Shown here piece after piece: positions 42,239-51,290 of a stretch of DNA of 64,000 nt. The position numbers were made by a program, and so were the translations under genes. Position 1 is the stretch's first letter. The number at the start of each line of letters is the position of its first letter. The notes beneath the pieces are model-generated. The model ran no database searches, had not been told where the DNA came from, and was given only the letters and a program-made list of their open reading frames with translations. The stretch comes from Micromonospora endophytica (GTDB lineage: Bacteria; Actinomycetota; Actinomycetes; Mycobacteriales; Micromonosporaceae). The stretch covers positions 1 to 64,000 of the forward strand of contig NZ_POTX01000001.1 in assembly GCF_003236305.1 (NCBI RefSeq), given 5' to 3'.

Positions 42239-43305
42239 CAGGCCACCAGCTCTTCCGTGCGTACGTCGTAGACCGCCGGGGTCCCGCCGGTGTGCCGCAG
42301 CCCGACCGGTGCGTCGGCGGCGAACCGGACAGTCGGTGGCATCCGAACCCGTACGTCGCGCTGGCCGCTGTGGTCAACCACGTAGATGATTTCGTCGCCC
42401 AGCCACTCCGCCGAAACCACGCGGGCCGGGACCGAGCGTTCCGCCCCTGGTGCGGTGACTTCCAGCGCCTCCGGCCGGACGCCTGCGACCAGGCACCGGT
42501 CGCGCGGCAGGCCGGGCGGTGGCGGGAGGACCAGTCCGCCCTGACCGCGCAGCTTCCCGTCGGCCACCTCCACCTCGATCAAATTCATCGGCGGGGAGCC
42601 GATGAATGCGGCGCAGAAAAGGCTCGCCGGACGGTCGTAGACCTCCAGCGGCGTGCCTACCTGCTCGACGCGGCCCTTGTTGAGGATGGCGATTCGGTGC
42701 CCGAGCGACATCGCCTCGACCTGGTCGTGGGTGACGTAGACCATCGTCGCCCCCAGCTCTCCCTGCAGGTGCTTGATCTCCGTGCGCATGTCCGTCCTCA
42801 GCTCCGCGTCCAGATTGGTGAGAGGTTCGTCCATGAGGAACGCGCGCGGTCGTCGTACCAGGGCGCGAGCGAGCGCGACGCGCTGCTGCTCTCCGCCGGA
42901 CAGCTGGCGTGGTCGCCGGTCCAGGAGCGGGCCAAGCCGCATCAGCTGGGCGGCCTGGTTGACCCGCCGGTGCACCTCCGACTTGGGTAGCCCTTCGGCC
43001 CGCAGGGGGAACGCCAGGTTGTCGCGGGTTCTCAGATGCGGGTAGAGAGCGTAGAACTGGAACACCATGGCGATGTCGCGCTCGGCGGGCGGCAGGTCGT
43101 TGACCAGCGTGTCGCCGATGCGGATGTCGCCCGTCGTCTGCCGCTCCAGGCCGGCCATGGCCCGCAGCGTGGTCGTCTTGCCGCAACCCGAAGGGCCGAG
43201 CATCACGAACAGCTCGCCGTCGTCGATGGATAGGTCCACGCGGTCGACTGCGACCGTCCCGTCCGGGTAGCGCTTGTGCAGGGCGGTCACCTCGATGCCC
43301 GCCAT
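42238..43305 (-). CDS. ABC importer ATPase (MalK/UgpC type), first of two
   Basis: A 355-aa ATPase. Walker A is GPSGCGKTT (37-45), the signature LSGGEQQRVALARAL, Walker B AFLMDEPLTNLD, and a canonical switch histidine lies in VTHDQVEA. A C-terminal TOBE-like domain follows. ATG at 43305 is used; the longer open frame upstream only shadows the permease. One-base overlaps with both neighbours (TGATG) show tight coupling. It probably pairs with the second ATPase as a heterodimer; the substrate is inferred as a small polyol or related alcohol. Confidence 0.9.
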   Translation of the reverse strand: MAGIEVTALHKRYPDGTVAVDRVDLSIDDGELFVMLGPSGCGKTTTLRAMAGLERQTTGDIRIGDTLVNDLPPAERDIAMVFQFYALYPHLRTRDNLAFPLRAEGLPKSEVHRRVNQAAQLMRLGPLLDRRPRQLSGGEQQRVALARALVRRPRAFLMDEPLTNLDAELRTDMRTEIKHLQGELGATMVYVTHDQVEAMSLGHRIAILNKGRVEQVGTPLEVYDRPASLFCAAFIGSPPMNLIEVEVADGKLRGQGGLVLPPPPGLPRDRCLVAGVRPEALEVTAPGAERSVPARVVSAEWLGDEIIYVVDHSGQRDVRVRMPPTVRFAADAPVGLRHTGGTPAVYDVRTEELVA

Positions 43306-44216
43306 CAGCGTCGCACCGCCCCGAGCGTCACACCGGCGATGAGATGCTTGCGCACCAGGTAGGCGAAGACGAGCACCGGTAGGGCGAACACCACGGAGGC
43401 GGCGGCCACGAGACCCCAGTCCACAGTCGTGCCACCGATGAGGCCGGCGATGGCGGGTGGGGCCGTCCGCACGCTGTCGCTGGAGGTGAGGAAGATGGCG
43501 AACACGAACTCGTTCCACGAGAAGATGAGCGCGAAGACCGCCGTCGCGGCGATGCCGGGCACGAGCAGGGGCAGGGTGAATCGCCGGAACGCCTGCAGAC
43601 GGGTGTAGCCGTCGAGCATGGCGGCATCCTCGTACTCCGCGGGCACCTCGTCGACGAACCCCTTCATCATCCAGATCGTGAACGGAAGGTTGTACGCGGC
43701 GTAGATGAGGATCAGGCCGAGCTTGGTGTCGATGAGTCCGACCTGGCGGTACATGAGGAAGATCGGGATCACCACCACCACGGGCGGCATGAAGCGGGTG
43801 GACAGGATGAAGAACAGTTGGTCCTTCTTGGCCTTCACAGCGAAGCGCGAGTAGGCCCAGGCCGCCGGGACCCCCAGCACGGTGGCCAGCACCGTGGAGG
43901 CCCCGGCGACCAGGATGGAGTTGAGGAACGCGACGGACAGGGCCGAGCGACCGCCGTCGGGGCCGACGAACACGTCCTTGAAATGGTCCATGGTGACCGT
44001 GAAGCCGAAGAACTCGGCGGGGACGGCGTAGACGTCGCGGTTCTCCTTGATGGACGTCTCGATCATCCACAGCACCGGGAAGAGCATCACGACGGCCAGC
44101 ACGGTCAGCAGCGCGACCTCCAGCACGGAGCGGCTCCGGCCGCCGAGGCGGCGCGCGGGTGGCGGGTGATCCCGGGCCGGGCCGGTGGACACGGCCTCGT
44201 CGACGGAGACGGCCAT
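43305..44216 (-). CDS. ABC importer permease (MalG family)
   Basis: A 303-aa permease with about six hydrophobic segments. The EAA loop reads EYEDAAMLDGYTRLQAFRRF, followed by LPLLVPGI. The C-terminal LVRKHLIAGVTLGAVRR is characteristic of the glycerol/polyol-type MalG proteins. ATG at 44216 overlaps the previous stop by one base. It forms the channel with the upstream permease. Confidence 0.92.
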   Translation of the reverse strand: MAVSVDEAVSTGPARDHPPPARRLGGRSRSVLEVALLTVLAVVMLFPVLWMIETSIKENRDVYAVPAEFFGFTVTMDHFKDVFVGPDGGRSALSVAFLNSILVAGASTVLATVLGVPAAWAYSRFAVKAKKDQLFFILSTRFMPPVVVVIPIFLMYRQVGLIDTKLGLILIYAAYNLPFTIWMMKGFVDEVPAEYEDAAMLDGYTRLQAFRRFTLPLLVPGIAATAVFALIFSWNEFVFAIFLTSSDSVRTAPPAIAGLIGGTTVDWGLVAAASVVFALPVLVFAYLVRKHLIAGVTLGAVRR

Positions 44217-45166
44217 CAGCCCTCCTTGAGCTTGTTCAGGTAGCGCAGGTAGATCTGCGTGAGGACGATGACGACGAGGACCATGAGGATCCCGTACGCC
44301 GACGCGGTGCCGGTGTTGAAGCCCAGGAACGCGACCTTGTAGACGTGGAACGACAACGTCTCGGTGGAGACACCCGGACCTCCGCTGGTGAGGATGTAGA
44401 CCAGGTCGAACAGCCGGAACGCCTCGATGGCCCGGAACAGCACGGCGATGAGCAGCAGCGGCCACACCAGCGGAAGAGTGATGGTGCGGAACCGGAACCA
44501 CTCGGACGCCCGGTCGATCGAGGCGGCCTCGTACAGGTACTTGGGGATCGCGGTGAGGCCCGCGAGTGCGATGAGCATGATGAACGGCGTCCATTGCCAG
44601 GTGTCGACCACGATCAGGGAGATCAGTGCCGTTCGCTGCCGGGTGAGCCACTCCACCTGCCCCAGGCCGAGCGAGCCGAGCATGCTGTTGATCACGCCGA
44701 ACTGCGCGTCGAGCATGAATCGCCAGAACAGCCCGACCACCACCGGCGACAGCATCATCGGGACCAGGAACAGGGTGGTCAGCACTCCTCGCCCGTGCGT
44801 GCGCCGGGAGATCAGGTAGGCGATGGTGAAGCCGAGCACGGTCTGCAGGGTGACCGCGCCGACCACGTAGATCAACGTCGTCAGGGCCCGCTGGTGGACC
44901 TGCGCCGACGTCAGGATGGCGGTGTAGTTCCCGAACCCGACGAAATGGGCCGGCCCGCCACGGGTGGCCGAGTAGTCGGTGAACGACAGGAACAACGTCC
45001 ACAGCAACGGGAACACCGACATGGCGAGCAACAGCAGCAGCGCGGGGGAGATGAAGCCCACGGCGAGCCCGCGGTCGCTGAGCCGGCGGGACCGAACCGG
45101 TGCAGGTGGCGTCGCTGACGCCAACTGCCCGGGGTGGTCGGTCGTCAGGGGTACGGGGTCACTCAC
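44216..45166 (-). CDS. ABC importer permease (MalF/UgpA family)
   Basis: A 316-aa permease. An N-terminal cytoplasmic tail is followed by about six membrane segments, starting at GFISPALLLLLAMSVFPLLW. The EAA loop is YEAASIDRASEWFRFRTI followed by LPLVWPLLL. The start is GTG at 45166, overlapping the binding-protein stop by 4 bases (GTGA). It is the partner of the MalG-type permease downstream. Confidence 0.92.
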   Translation of the reverse strand: MSDPVPLTTDHPGQLASATPPAPVRSRRLSDRGLAVGFISPALLLLLAMSVFPLLWTLFLSFTDYSATRGGPAHFVGFGNYTAILTSAQVHQRALTTLIYVVGAVTLQTVLGFTIAYLISRRTHGRGVLTTLFLVPMMLSPVVVGLFWRFMLDAQFGVINSMLGSLGLGQVEWLTRQRTALISLIVVDTWQWTPFIMLIALAGLTAIPKYLYEAASIDRASEWFRFRTITLPLVWPLLLIAVLFRAIEAFRLFDLVYILTSGGPGVSTETLSFHVYKVAFLGFNTGTASAYGILMVLVVIVLTQIYLRYLNKLKEG

Positions 45167-46596
45167 AGTCCGCCGCCGCCCTTGCGGCTGCTGGAGTCGA
45201 GCACGTCCTGCTGCTGCCTGGCGATGTCGTCGAGCGCGTCCTTCGGCTTCTTCGCGCCGTTGAGAGCCGCGTTCACGCCTGTGTTCTCGATGTCGACGAG
45301 GCGCGCGTACTCGGGCACGTTCCACATGTCCCGCATCCGGGGAACCGAGTCGGCGTACACCTGGTTGAACGGCCCGGCGTTGAGGAACTCGGGCGACTCC
45401 AGGGCGTCCGTACGCGATGGCACCCCACCCGCCGCGGCCCACTTCTTCTGGATGTCGGCCCGCTCGAACCACCTCATGAAGTTCAGTGCTTCTGCCTGGT
45501 TCGCCGTGGGGGAGTAGGCCGACACGTGCATTCCCATGCCGCCGAGCGGGACCAGGTTCGTCTTCTGGCTCGGCAGGGTGGCAAAACCCAGCTTGTCGAG
45601 AATCTGCTCCCGCGTGGCGCCGAGGGTCGACTGCAACGGATCGAGCAGGCCGCCGCTCGCCGCGATCCAGTTGAACGCGATGCATGCCTTGCCCTGGGCG
45701 ACCGCCGCGTTGACCTCGTCGATGAACCAGTTGCCGGAGCCCTTGGCGGTCAGCGGCTTCATCTTGTTGACCAGGACGTCCATCGCCTCCTGGCCCGCAG
45801 CGTCGTTGAGGACGCCCTCGATCTTGCGCGCCTTGGCGTCCCAGAGGTTGCCGCCGTAGACGCCGTTGACCGTGTTGTAGGTGACGGCCGCGGCGTCGGA
45901 GCCGTTGGCCTGGTGGAAAGCCAGCCCGCTGACGCCAGGGTGTTCCGCCTGGCACCTCTCGGCGACTGAGATCATCTCGTCCCAGGTCTGCGGTGGCTTG
46001 TCGCCGATCAGGTCCTTGCGGTAGATCATCGTCCAGGTGTCGCCGAGCAGCGGCAGCCCGTACAGGCTGGCGTTTTCGTCGCGCTTGCCGGTCTCCGCCT
46101 GGGGGTACTGGCCGTAGGCAGCCAGGAGGTACGGGTTGTAGGCCGTGACGTCGATGTTGTTCTTGACGAAGTCGGTGATGTCGAGGATGTTGCCGTTCGT
46201 CACGGCCTCGCCGATGTGTTGCGAGTCCAGGATCGCGATGTCGAAGTCGGTCTTGCGCGCGGCGAACTGGGTGAACATCGCGTCGTGCCAGTTCGCGTTC
46301 GGCACGGTGTTGACCTTGATGGTCGCGTTCGGTCGTTCCTTTTTGTACTCCGCGTTCGCGAAGGCTTCCAGTGCGCGGGCGGGCGGCCAGTCGAACCAGA
46401 TGAAGCTGAGAGTCAGCGGGTCCGTGGTGAGCTCCGGGATGGTCGCGGGCGCCTTGGGGGCGCTTGCCGTCGTACCGCCGTCCTGGCCGTCGCCGCAAGC
46501 CGCCACGGTCGTGGCCACCAGCAGCATGGCGGCCGTCGCCAGCTGCACCTTTCGCCCGGGCACGGACGATCGTCCTGGTCGCTTCTGATGCCGCAT
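45163..46596 (-). CDS. ABC importer substrate-binding lipoprotein
   Basis: A 477-aa extracellular binding protein of the family 1 type. The signal peptide ends in a lipobox (LLVATTVAACGDG), so it is anchored to the outer face of the membrane. ATG at 46596 is preferred because it directly precedes the basic n-region (MRHQKRPGRSS) and has GAGAAG upstream; the frame is open to 46821 but there it contradicts a signal peptide. First gene of the importer-dehydrogenase operon; the start lies 263 bp from the divergent GntR gene. Substrate inferred only from context. Confidence 0.9.
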   Translation of the reverse strand: MRHQKRPGRSSVPGRKVQLATAAMLLVATTVAACGDGQDGGTTASAPKAPATIPELTTDPLTLSFIWFDWPPARALEAFANAEYKKERPNATIKVNTVPNANWHDAMFTQFAARKTDFDIAILDSQHIGEAVTNGNILDITDFVKNNIDVTAYNPYLLAAYGQYPQAETGKRDENASLYGLPLLGDTWTMIYRKDLIGDKPPQTWDEMISVAERCQAEHPGVSGLAFHQANGSDAAAVTYNTVNGVYGGNLWDAKARKIEGVLNDAAGQEAMDVLVNKMKPLTAKGSGNWFIDEVNAAVAQGKACIAFNWIAASGGLLDPLQSTLGATREQILDKLGFATLPSQKTNLVPLGGMGMHVSAYSPTANQAEALNFMRWFERADIQKKWAAAGGVPSRTDALESPEFLNAGPFNQVYADSVPRMRDMWNVPEYARLVDIENTGVNAALNGAKKPKDALDDIARQQQDVLDSSSRKGGGGL

Positions 46597-46859
46597 CTTC
46601 TCGCCTGCTTTCTGGGTGGGGACTTCTATGGCCTCGCTTTGTGCTTCGCCTAGCAGTTGCCGAACCGAGCAGGATGTCGAGCACGCTCTGGGAGCTTCAG
46701 GTGATCGAAGTGGAGCCGGTCGCGGGCGGTTCGCGACGGTGCAGGATGGCGGGCGCTCGCCACATTTCCTATACGATCTAGTGAGGGCGCCAGCATGTCG
46801 CAGCGTTGTGACTGATGTCAACAGGTTCCCGAAGACGCAAGAAAGGACCTCAGGTCACG

Positions 46860-47603
46860 ATGGACGACGATGCGATGATTGCGCGGGGCCGCAGGGCCGT
46901 GACGGGCGGAATGCCGCCGGGAAGATCTGGCGGCCGGCTTGCCGACGAGGTGTACGACACGCTGCTCGGACAGTTGATGTCGCTACGGATCGAGCCTGGC
47001 TCCCGCGTCACGATCGACGTCCTGGCGCGAGAGCTGGGGGTCTCGCAGACGCCGATCCGAGACGCCCTGAACCGCATGGAGGCCGAGGGCCTGGTCGTGC
47101 GGGTGCCCCATGCCGGCTACCGCATTCCCCCCCAGATAACCCGTCACCGATTCGAGGACATGCTTGAGGTCCGCCTGCTCCTCGAGCCGGCAGCGGCGCG
47201 CAGATCCGCCGAACGCGCATCCTTGCAGCAGGTGGCCGGCCTGCGGCGAATGCTGGAGGAGATGGCGGAGTTGGAGGGCGGCGGCGGTGCTGCGGCCTAT
47301 GGTGCCTTCGGTCTACGTGACGCCGCTTTTCACGATCTCATTGCGCTGAGCGCGGAGAACCAGGTCATCCGGGAAGCGCTCGCTCGTCTGCACAGCCACG
47401 TGCACCTCTTCCGGCTGCACCACGACACCCAGGTCACGCACTTGGCCATGGCCGAGCACGAGGAAGTGGTGGCCGCGATCGCCGCGCGTGACCCCGACGC
47501 CGCCGCCTACGCGATGCGTCGGCACATTTTGCGCTCCGGCGAGCGTTTTCGACGGTTGTTTGACGAAGTCAAGGACGTGAATGGTGTGGCGGTAGAGGCT
47601 TGA
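46860..47603 (+). CDS. GntR-family regulator, FCD subfamily
   Basis: A 247-aa regulator. The winged helix-turn-helix (about 25-90) carries VTIDVLARELGVSQTPIRDA and LNRMEAEGLVVRVPHAGYRI. The FCD ligand domain has the metal-binding-type residues in RDAAFHDLIALSAEN, HSHVHLFRLHH and the late AEHEEVVAAI/MRRHI region. ATG at 46860 is preferred for its nearer purine-rich leader; ATG at 46815 is in frame. It is divergent from the importer operon and upstream of a DJ-1/hydrolase pair, so it probably represses both until a catabolite binds. Confidence 0.9.
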   Translation: MDDDAMIARGRRAVTGGMPPGRSGGRLADEVYDTLLGQLMSLRIEPGSRVTIDVLARELGVSQTPIRDALNRMEAEGLVVRVPHAGYRIPPQITRHRFEDMLEVRLLLEPAAARRSAERASLQQVAGLRRMLEEMAELEGGGGAAAYGAFGLRDAAFHDLIALSAENQVIREALARLHSHVHLFRLHHDTQVTHLAMAEHEEVVAAIAARDPDAAAYAMRRHILRSGERFRRLFDEVKDVNGVAVEA

Positions 47604-47691
47604 CGGGTGGGCTGGGCCGAGGAATGCTGGCTCTACCGGATCGGATCGTATTGGATCTATCTCGCCCGTCCCCAGATGCGAGGAGAAGCAG

Positions 47692-48261
47692 ATGCCGAGA
47701 GCGCTGCTCCTGACCGGCGACGCCGCCGAGGAACTCGACACCATGTACCCCTACTACCGCGTGCAGGAGGGCGGCTGGGACGTTGACGTCTCGTCACGGA
47801 CGCTGCGTGACGTGCAACTGGTCATCCACGAGTTCGACCCCGACTCCGACGCCTACGTGGAGAAGGACGGCCGGAAGCTGCCGGTCGACGTGCCCTGGTC
47901 CGAGGTCGACGTGGAGCGCTATGACGCCCTCATCATCCCCGGGGGACGTGCCCCTGAGTGGATCCGGGTCGACGCCGACGTCAGGCGCATCACCGAGCAC
48001 TTCTTCGCGAGCAACCTTCCCATCGCGCTGGTGTGCCACGGCGCGCAGGTGCCAGCGGTGTACGGGCTGCTGAAGGGTCGAAAGACGGCCTGCTTCCCAC
48101 CCATCACCGGCGACATGGAGAACGCGGGCGCGACGGTCATCGACGCTCCCGACGTCGTGGACGGCAACCTCGTCTCCTGCCGCGGGTGGTCCGACATGCC
48201 GCAATTCGGCAGGGCGATGATGGAAGTCTTTTCGAAGTCGGTAAACCCCGCATCGGTATGA
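47692..48261 (+). CDS. DJ-1/PfpI family protein
   Basis: A 189-aa protein. The nucleophile-elbow cysteine is Cys115 in ALVCHGAQ, and the ALIIPGGRAPEW motif and the ISRGWSD-type end (CRGWSDMPQFGRAM) match the PfpI/DJ-1 fold. Known members are glyoxalase III/deglycase-like or act as small hydrolases or hydratases; which applies here is unclear. It lies 88 bp after GntR and is followed after 19 bp by an alpha/beta hydrolase, probably in one transcript. An AGGAGAAG ribosome-binding site precedes the ATG. Confidence 0.9.
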   Translation: MPRALLLTGDAAEELDTMYPYYRVQEGGWDVDVSSRTLRDVQLVIHEFDPDSDAYVEKDGRKLPVDVPWSEVDVERYDALIIPGGRAPEWIRVDADVRRITEHFFASNLPIALVCHGAQVPAVYGLLKGRKTACFPPITGDMENAGATVIDAPDVVDGNLVSCRGWSDMPQFGRAMMEVFSKSVNPASV

Positions 48262-48280
48262 GCGCACCTGGCCTGCCCCG

Positions 48281-49096
48281 GTGACGACACTTCGGACCAT
48301 CACCGTCGACGGCTCTCCCGTCCACGTCCTGGAGAGCGGCACCGGGCCCGCAGTGCTGATGTTGCACGGCTCCGGGCCCGGCACGACCGGGACCGGAGCC
48401 TGGGCAACCACGGCGCAGGCGCTGGGCACGTCCTGGCACCTGGTGGCTCCCGACCAGGCGGGGTTCGGCCGGACACCCGTCCCGGCGGGCTCAAGGGGCG
48501 GGCTCCGGCTGTGGACGGAGCAGGCCGCGGGCCTGATGGATGCGCTCGGTATCGACCAGTACGCCGTGGCGGGGCACTCCATGGGCGGTGCCGTGGCGTT
48601 GGCGTTGGCGGCCGCCCGCCCCCAACAGGTCACCCGGGTCGTGGCGGTCTCGACGATGGGCGCCCCCGGGGCACCGCTCTCCGCCGAGCTCGACGCGCTC
48701 TGGGCCGCCCCCGCCGGCACCCACGGGGCCCGAGACATGCTGAGTCGCCTCGTCTTCGACCAAGCGCTCGTGACCGATTCGGCAGTCGATGCCCGGGCCG
48801 CCGCGATGCGAGCGGGAGCGGCCGCGTACGCGTCGTTGTTCCCGCCACCCAGGGCCCGGTGGGTCGACGAGCTCACCCTCTCGACGCAGACGCTGGCAGC
48901 GATCCGCGCGCCGGTGCTGCTCGTGCACGGCGCCGAGGACAAGATCACCCCGCTCGGGACCGCAACCCAGCCCTTACTCGAACAGCTGGCCGATGTCCGT
49001 CTGCACGTGCTCGGCCGATGCGGGCACGTGCCGGCGATCGAGCACCCGTACGAGTTCAGGCAACTGCTGTCGTGCTTCCTGCGCCAGGACCGCTGA
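48281..49096 (+). CDS. Alpha/beta hydrolase, meta-cleavage-product hydrolase-like
   Basis: A 271-aa serine hydrolase. The oxyanion-hole motif is LHGSGPGTTG, the nucleophile is Ser100 in GHSMGGA, the acid lies in HGAEDKITP and the histidine in GRCGHVPAIEHP. The HGSGPG and DQAGFGR motifs are typical of C-C bond hydrolases of aromatic ring-cleavage (BphD/MhpC). Start GTG at 48281. Together with the dehydrogenases and importer it may belong to catabolism of an unidentified compound; that link is inference. Confidence 0.88.
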   Translation: MTTLRTITVDGSPVHVLESGTGPAVLMLHGSGPGTTGTGAWATTAQALGTSWHLVAPDQAGFGRTPVPAGSRGGLRLWTEQAAGLMDALGIDQYAVAGHSMGGAVALALAAARPQQVTRVVAVSTMGAPGAPLSAELDALWAAPAGTHGARDMLSRLVFDQALVTDSAVDARAAAMRAGAAAYASLFPPPRARWVDELTLSTQTLAAIRAPVLLVHGAEDKITPLGTATQPLLEQLADVRLHVLGRCGHVPAIEHPYEFRQLLSCFLRQDR

Positions 49097-49098
49097 CC

Positions 49099-51042
49099 CT
49101 AGATTGCCGCGGCGGCCAGTGCTTGCCTCGCCAGGTCTCGCGCCTCGTCGTCTTCGCTGATACCGCGCCAACCTCCGCTGTACAGCAGTCGTTCGTCCTG
49201 CTCGGCGGCGCGGTGCAGCAGAGGTGTGAACGTGGTGGCGGCCGGCCCGAGGGCGACGAGGTAGCGCAGTGCCTGGCGGCTGACCGGCAGTTGCTGACTG
49301 TGCCGCAGCGGGTCGAGGGCCGCGTCGAAAACGTTCAGGCAGAGGGTCGGGTCGCTGGTGATGCGGTAGTGCGCGAAGCCCAGCTCGACACCGTCCCAGG
49401 TGGGCCAGTCAGCTGGTTGCTCCACGAGTTGCCGTTCGATGTCTGGCAGGTAGCGCGCGGCCAGCGGACCGAGGTCGCCCAGCCTGCGGGCAGCTGCGGC
49501 ATTGATGCGTCGTGCGTCGCGCACGTCGTCGCGGGCCAGGAACGGTTCGGGGTCGCCGGTTACCCGGAACAGGGTCCAGGCGGCGGCAGAGGCTTCGGGG
49601 CCGTCACCGACGGCCATCCGCGTCAGGGTGGTGCGCGCCGCCGCGGCCGCGGGGCCGAGTTCGGCAAGGACATTGCAGGCCGGTACGGGCAGTTGCGTGT
49701 CGAGCATGGCGGTCAGTTCGGGCACTGCTGCCGCGGCTGCTGGGCCGTAGGCCTTCAGCACCTCGGTGAGCTGGTAGGCCGTCGCTGTGCCGGGATCGTT
49801 GCGCAGTCGCCATCGGATCGCGGGCACGAGGTCGTCGGCGTACGCGGCCAGCGACAGGCAGACGTCGGCGATTCCCGGGTCCTGGTCCAGCCAGTAGAAG
49901 TCGTCGCCGTAATGCGTCGAACCCATCCGGAAGACTTCTGGATCACGGCGTAGCGACCGCTCGACGGCCGGAACCGCTCGGCGGTCTCCCCACCGCGCCA
50001 GGGCCCATGCGGCCAGCGCTCCCGTGCGACCCGGTTGGCTGAGCAGCTCCGCGACGCGGTCCGACCAGACACGACCGGCATCTCCCGACACGGCGAGCAG
50101 ATGGACAGCGGCTGCCCGGATGGGGGGTGGCCCGTCGAGTGCGGCACCGATGTCCGGGGTGAGCGCGACGGTGGCCGAGCGCCACTTCCGCATGACCGTG
50201 CCTACCTCGGCGAGCGGCCGGTCGTCCGGTGCCCGGGTTGCTTCGCCGATGGCGATCCGGGCCAGGGCGATCCGGGCTTCGCGGTCGTCGCCGAGTTCCC
50301 GGCTCAGCCAGCCGACGGTGCGTTTCGGCACGGAGTGCGGGTACGCCGCGAGAAGGTTCTCGGCCGTCCCGGCTTGGTGGCCGAGACGGCGGGCGGCGAC
50401 CAGGAAGGTGAGCCGCCGTGGATCGCCGGCCGGCGGGATGCGGTCGGACAGCCAGCCGGCGGTAGCTGCGCGCTTTCCGGGTGTCAAGGCGTCCCGCGCT
50501 GCCGCGCTGGCCAGGGCGAGAATGTAGTCGGCCGCGACGTCGGGGTCCGCCTCGCCGGGAAGGCGGCGGATCAGCTCATCGGCAAGGTCGTCGGCGCGCT
50601 CGACCAGCCCGACCAGGATCTCCACGCCGCCGCGCCGGATGGCGGGATCCGGATCGTCGAGCAGGCGCAGCAGGCTGTCGAAAGCCCCGAGCAGACCCTT
50701 GCGGCACGTCCGGGCCGAAGGCTGGGACCGCCAAGGCTGCCTCATCTCGTGGTGCAGCATGGCGAAGCTGCATACCAGGTCAAGGATGTCCACCCGATGA
50801 GGAACCGTCGGGTCCAGGGCGAAGCGAATGAGGAACGGCACCACCGCGGCACCGGCGGAGTACACCGCACCGCCCTGGTGATAGACCGCTGCGTCGAGAT
50901 CGCCGAGAGCGTCAACGCAGGTTTCCGGGTCGGTCATCGCCGCCAGCCAACCCGGCACCTCATCCGCCGAGCCGTACGCGTGCTCCAGCGCCGACCAGTC
51001 GATCTCGGAAACCCCGTCCAACAGCCCAGCCACGCCGCACAT
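49099..51042 (-). CDS. HEAT-repeat-like protein of unknown function
   Basis: A 647-aa all-helical protein with recurring helix pairs rich in Ala/Leu/Arg (SLLRLLDDPDPAIRRGGVEI, ALAAWALARWGDRRAVPAVE, VLAELGPAAAAARTTLTRMA), the pattern of HEAT or armadillo scaffolds. No catalytic motif, signal peptide or membrane segment. ATG at 51042 is chosen over GTG at 51093 because the extra residues are unlike the rest; neither has a strong ribosome-binding site. It ends 2 bp from the convergent hydrolase gene. Probably a binding scaffold. Confidence 0.75.
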   Translation of the reverse strand: MCGVAGLLDGVSEIDWSALEHAYGSADEVPGWLAAMTDPETCVDALGDLDAAVYHQGGAVYSAGAAVVPFLIRFALDPTVPHRVDILDLVCSFAMLHHEMRQPWRSQPSARTCRKGLLGAFDSLLRLLDDPDPAIRRGGVEILVGLVERADDLADELIRRLPGEADPDVAADYILALASAAARDALTPGKRAATAGWLSDRIPPAGDPRRLTFLVAARRLGHQAGTAENLLAAYPHSVPKRTVGWLSRELGDDREARIALARIAIGEATRAPDDRPLAEVGTVMRKWRSATVALTPDIGAALDGPPPIRAAAVHLLAVSGDAGRVWSDRVAELLSQPGRTGALAAWALARWGDRRAVPAVERSLRRDPEVFRMGSTHYGDDFYWLDQDPGIADVCLSLAAYADDLVPAIRWRLRNDPGTATAYQLTEVLKAYGPAAAAAVPELTAMLDTQLPVPACNVLAELGPAAAAARTTLTRMAVGDGPEASAAAWTLFRVTGDPEPFLARDDVRDARRINAAAARRLGDLGPLAARYLPDIERQLVEQPADWPTWDGVELGFAHYRITSDPTLCLNVFDAALDPLRHSQQLPVSRQALRYLVALGPAATTFTPLLHRAAEQDERLLYSGGWRGISEDDEARDLARQALAAAAI

Positions 51043-51290
51043 TAAACCGCACCGAAAGGTAACGGCGGCCGCTGGCCGCGAGGCGCTCGTCACCGAGGTG
51101 ATCTCAACCTGACATGCGAGCCAACCTACTCGCCGGCCCGCGGGGTCTGATCCGCGTGCGGTTTGGTCACTCCCGGCTGCCGCAGATGGACGATCCCCAC
51201 GCAGGGATCAACCGGCATCGCGGCGCCGACGGCGCACCTCAGGAGCGGACTCCTCCACCCTGTGTGGAAAGAGCCCCCTCGGGTACGTAT

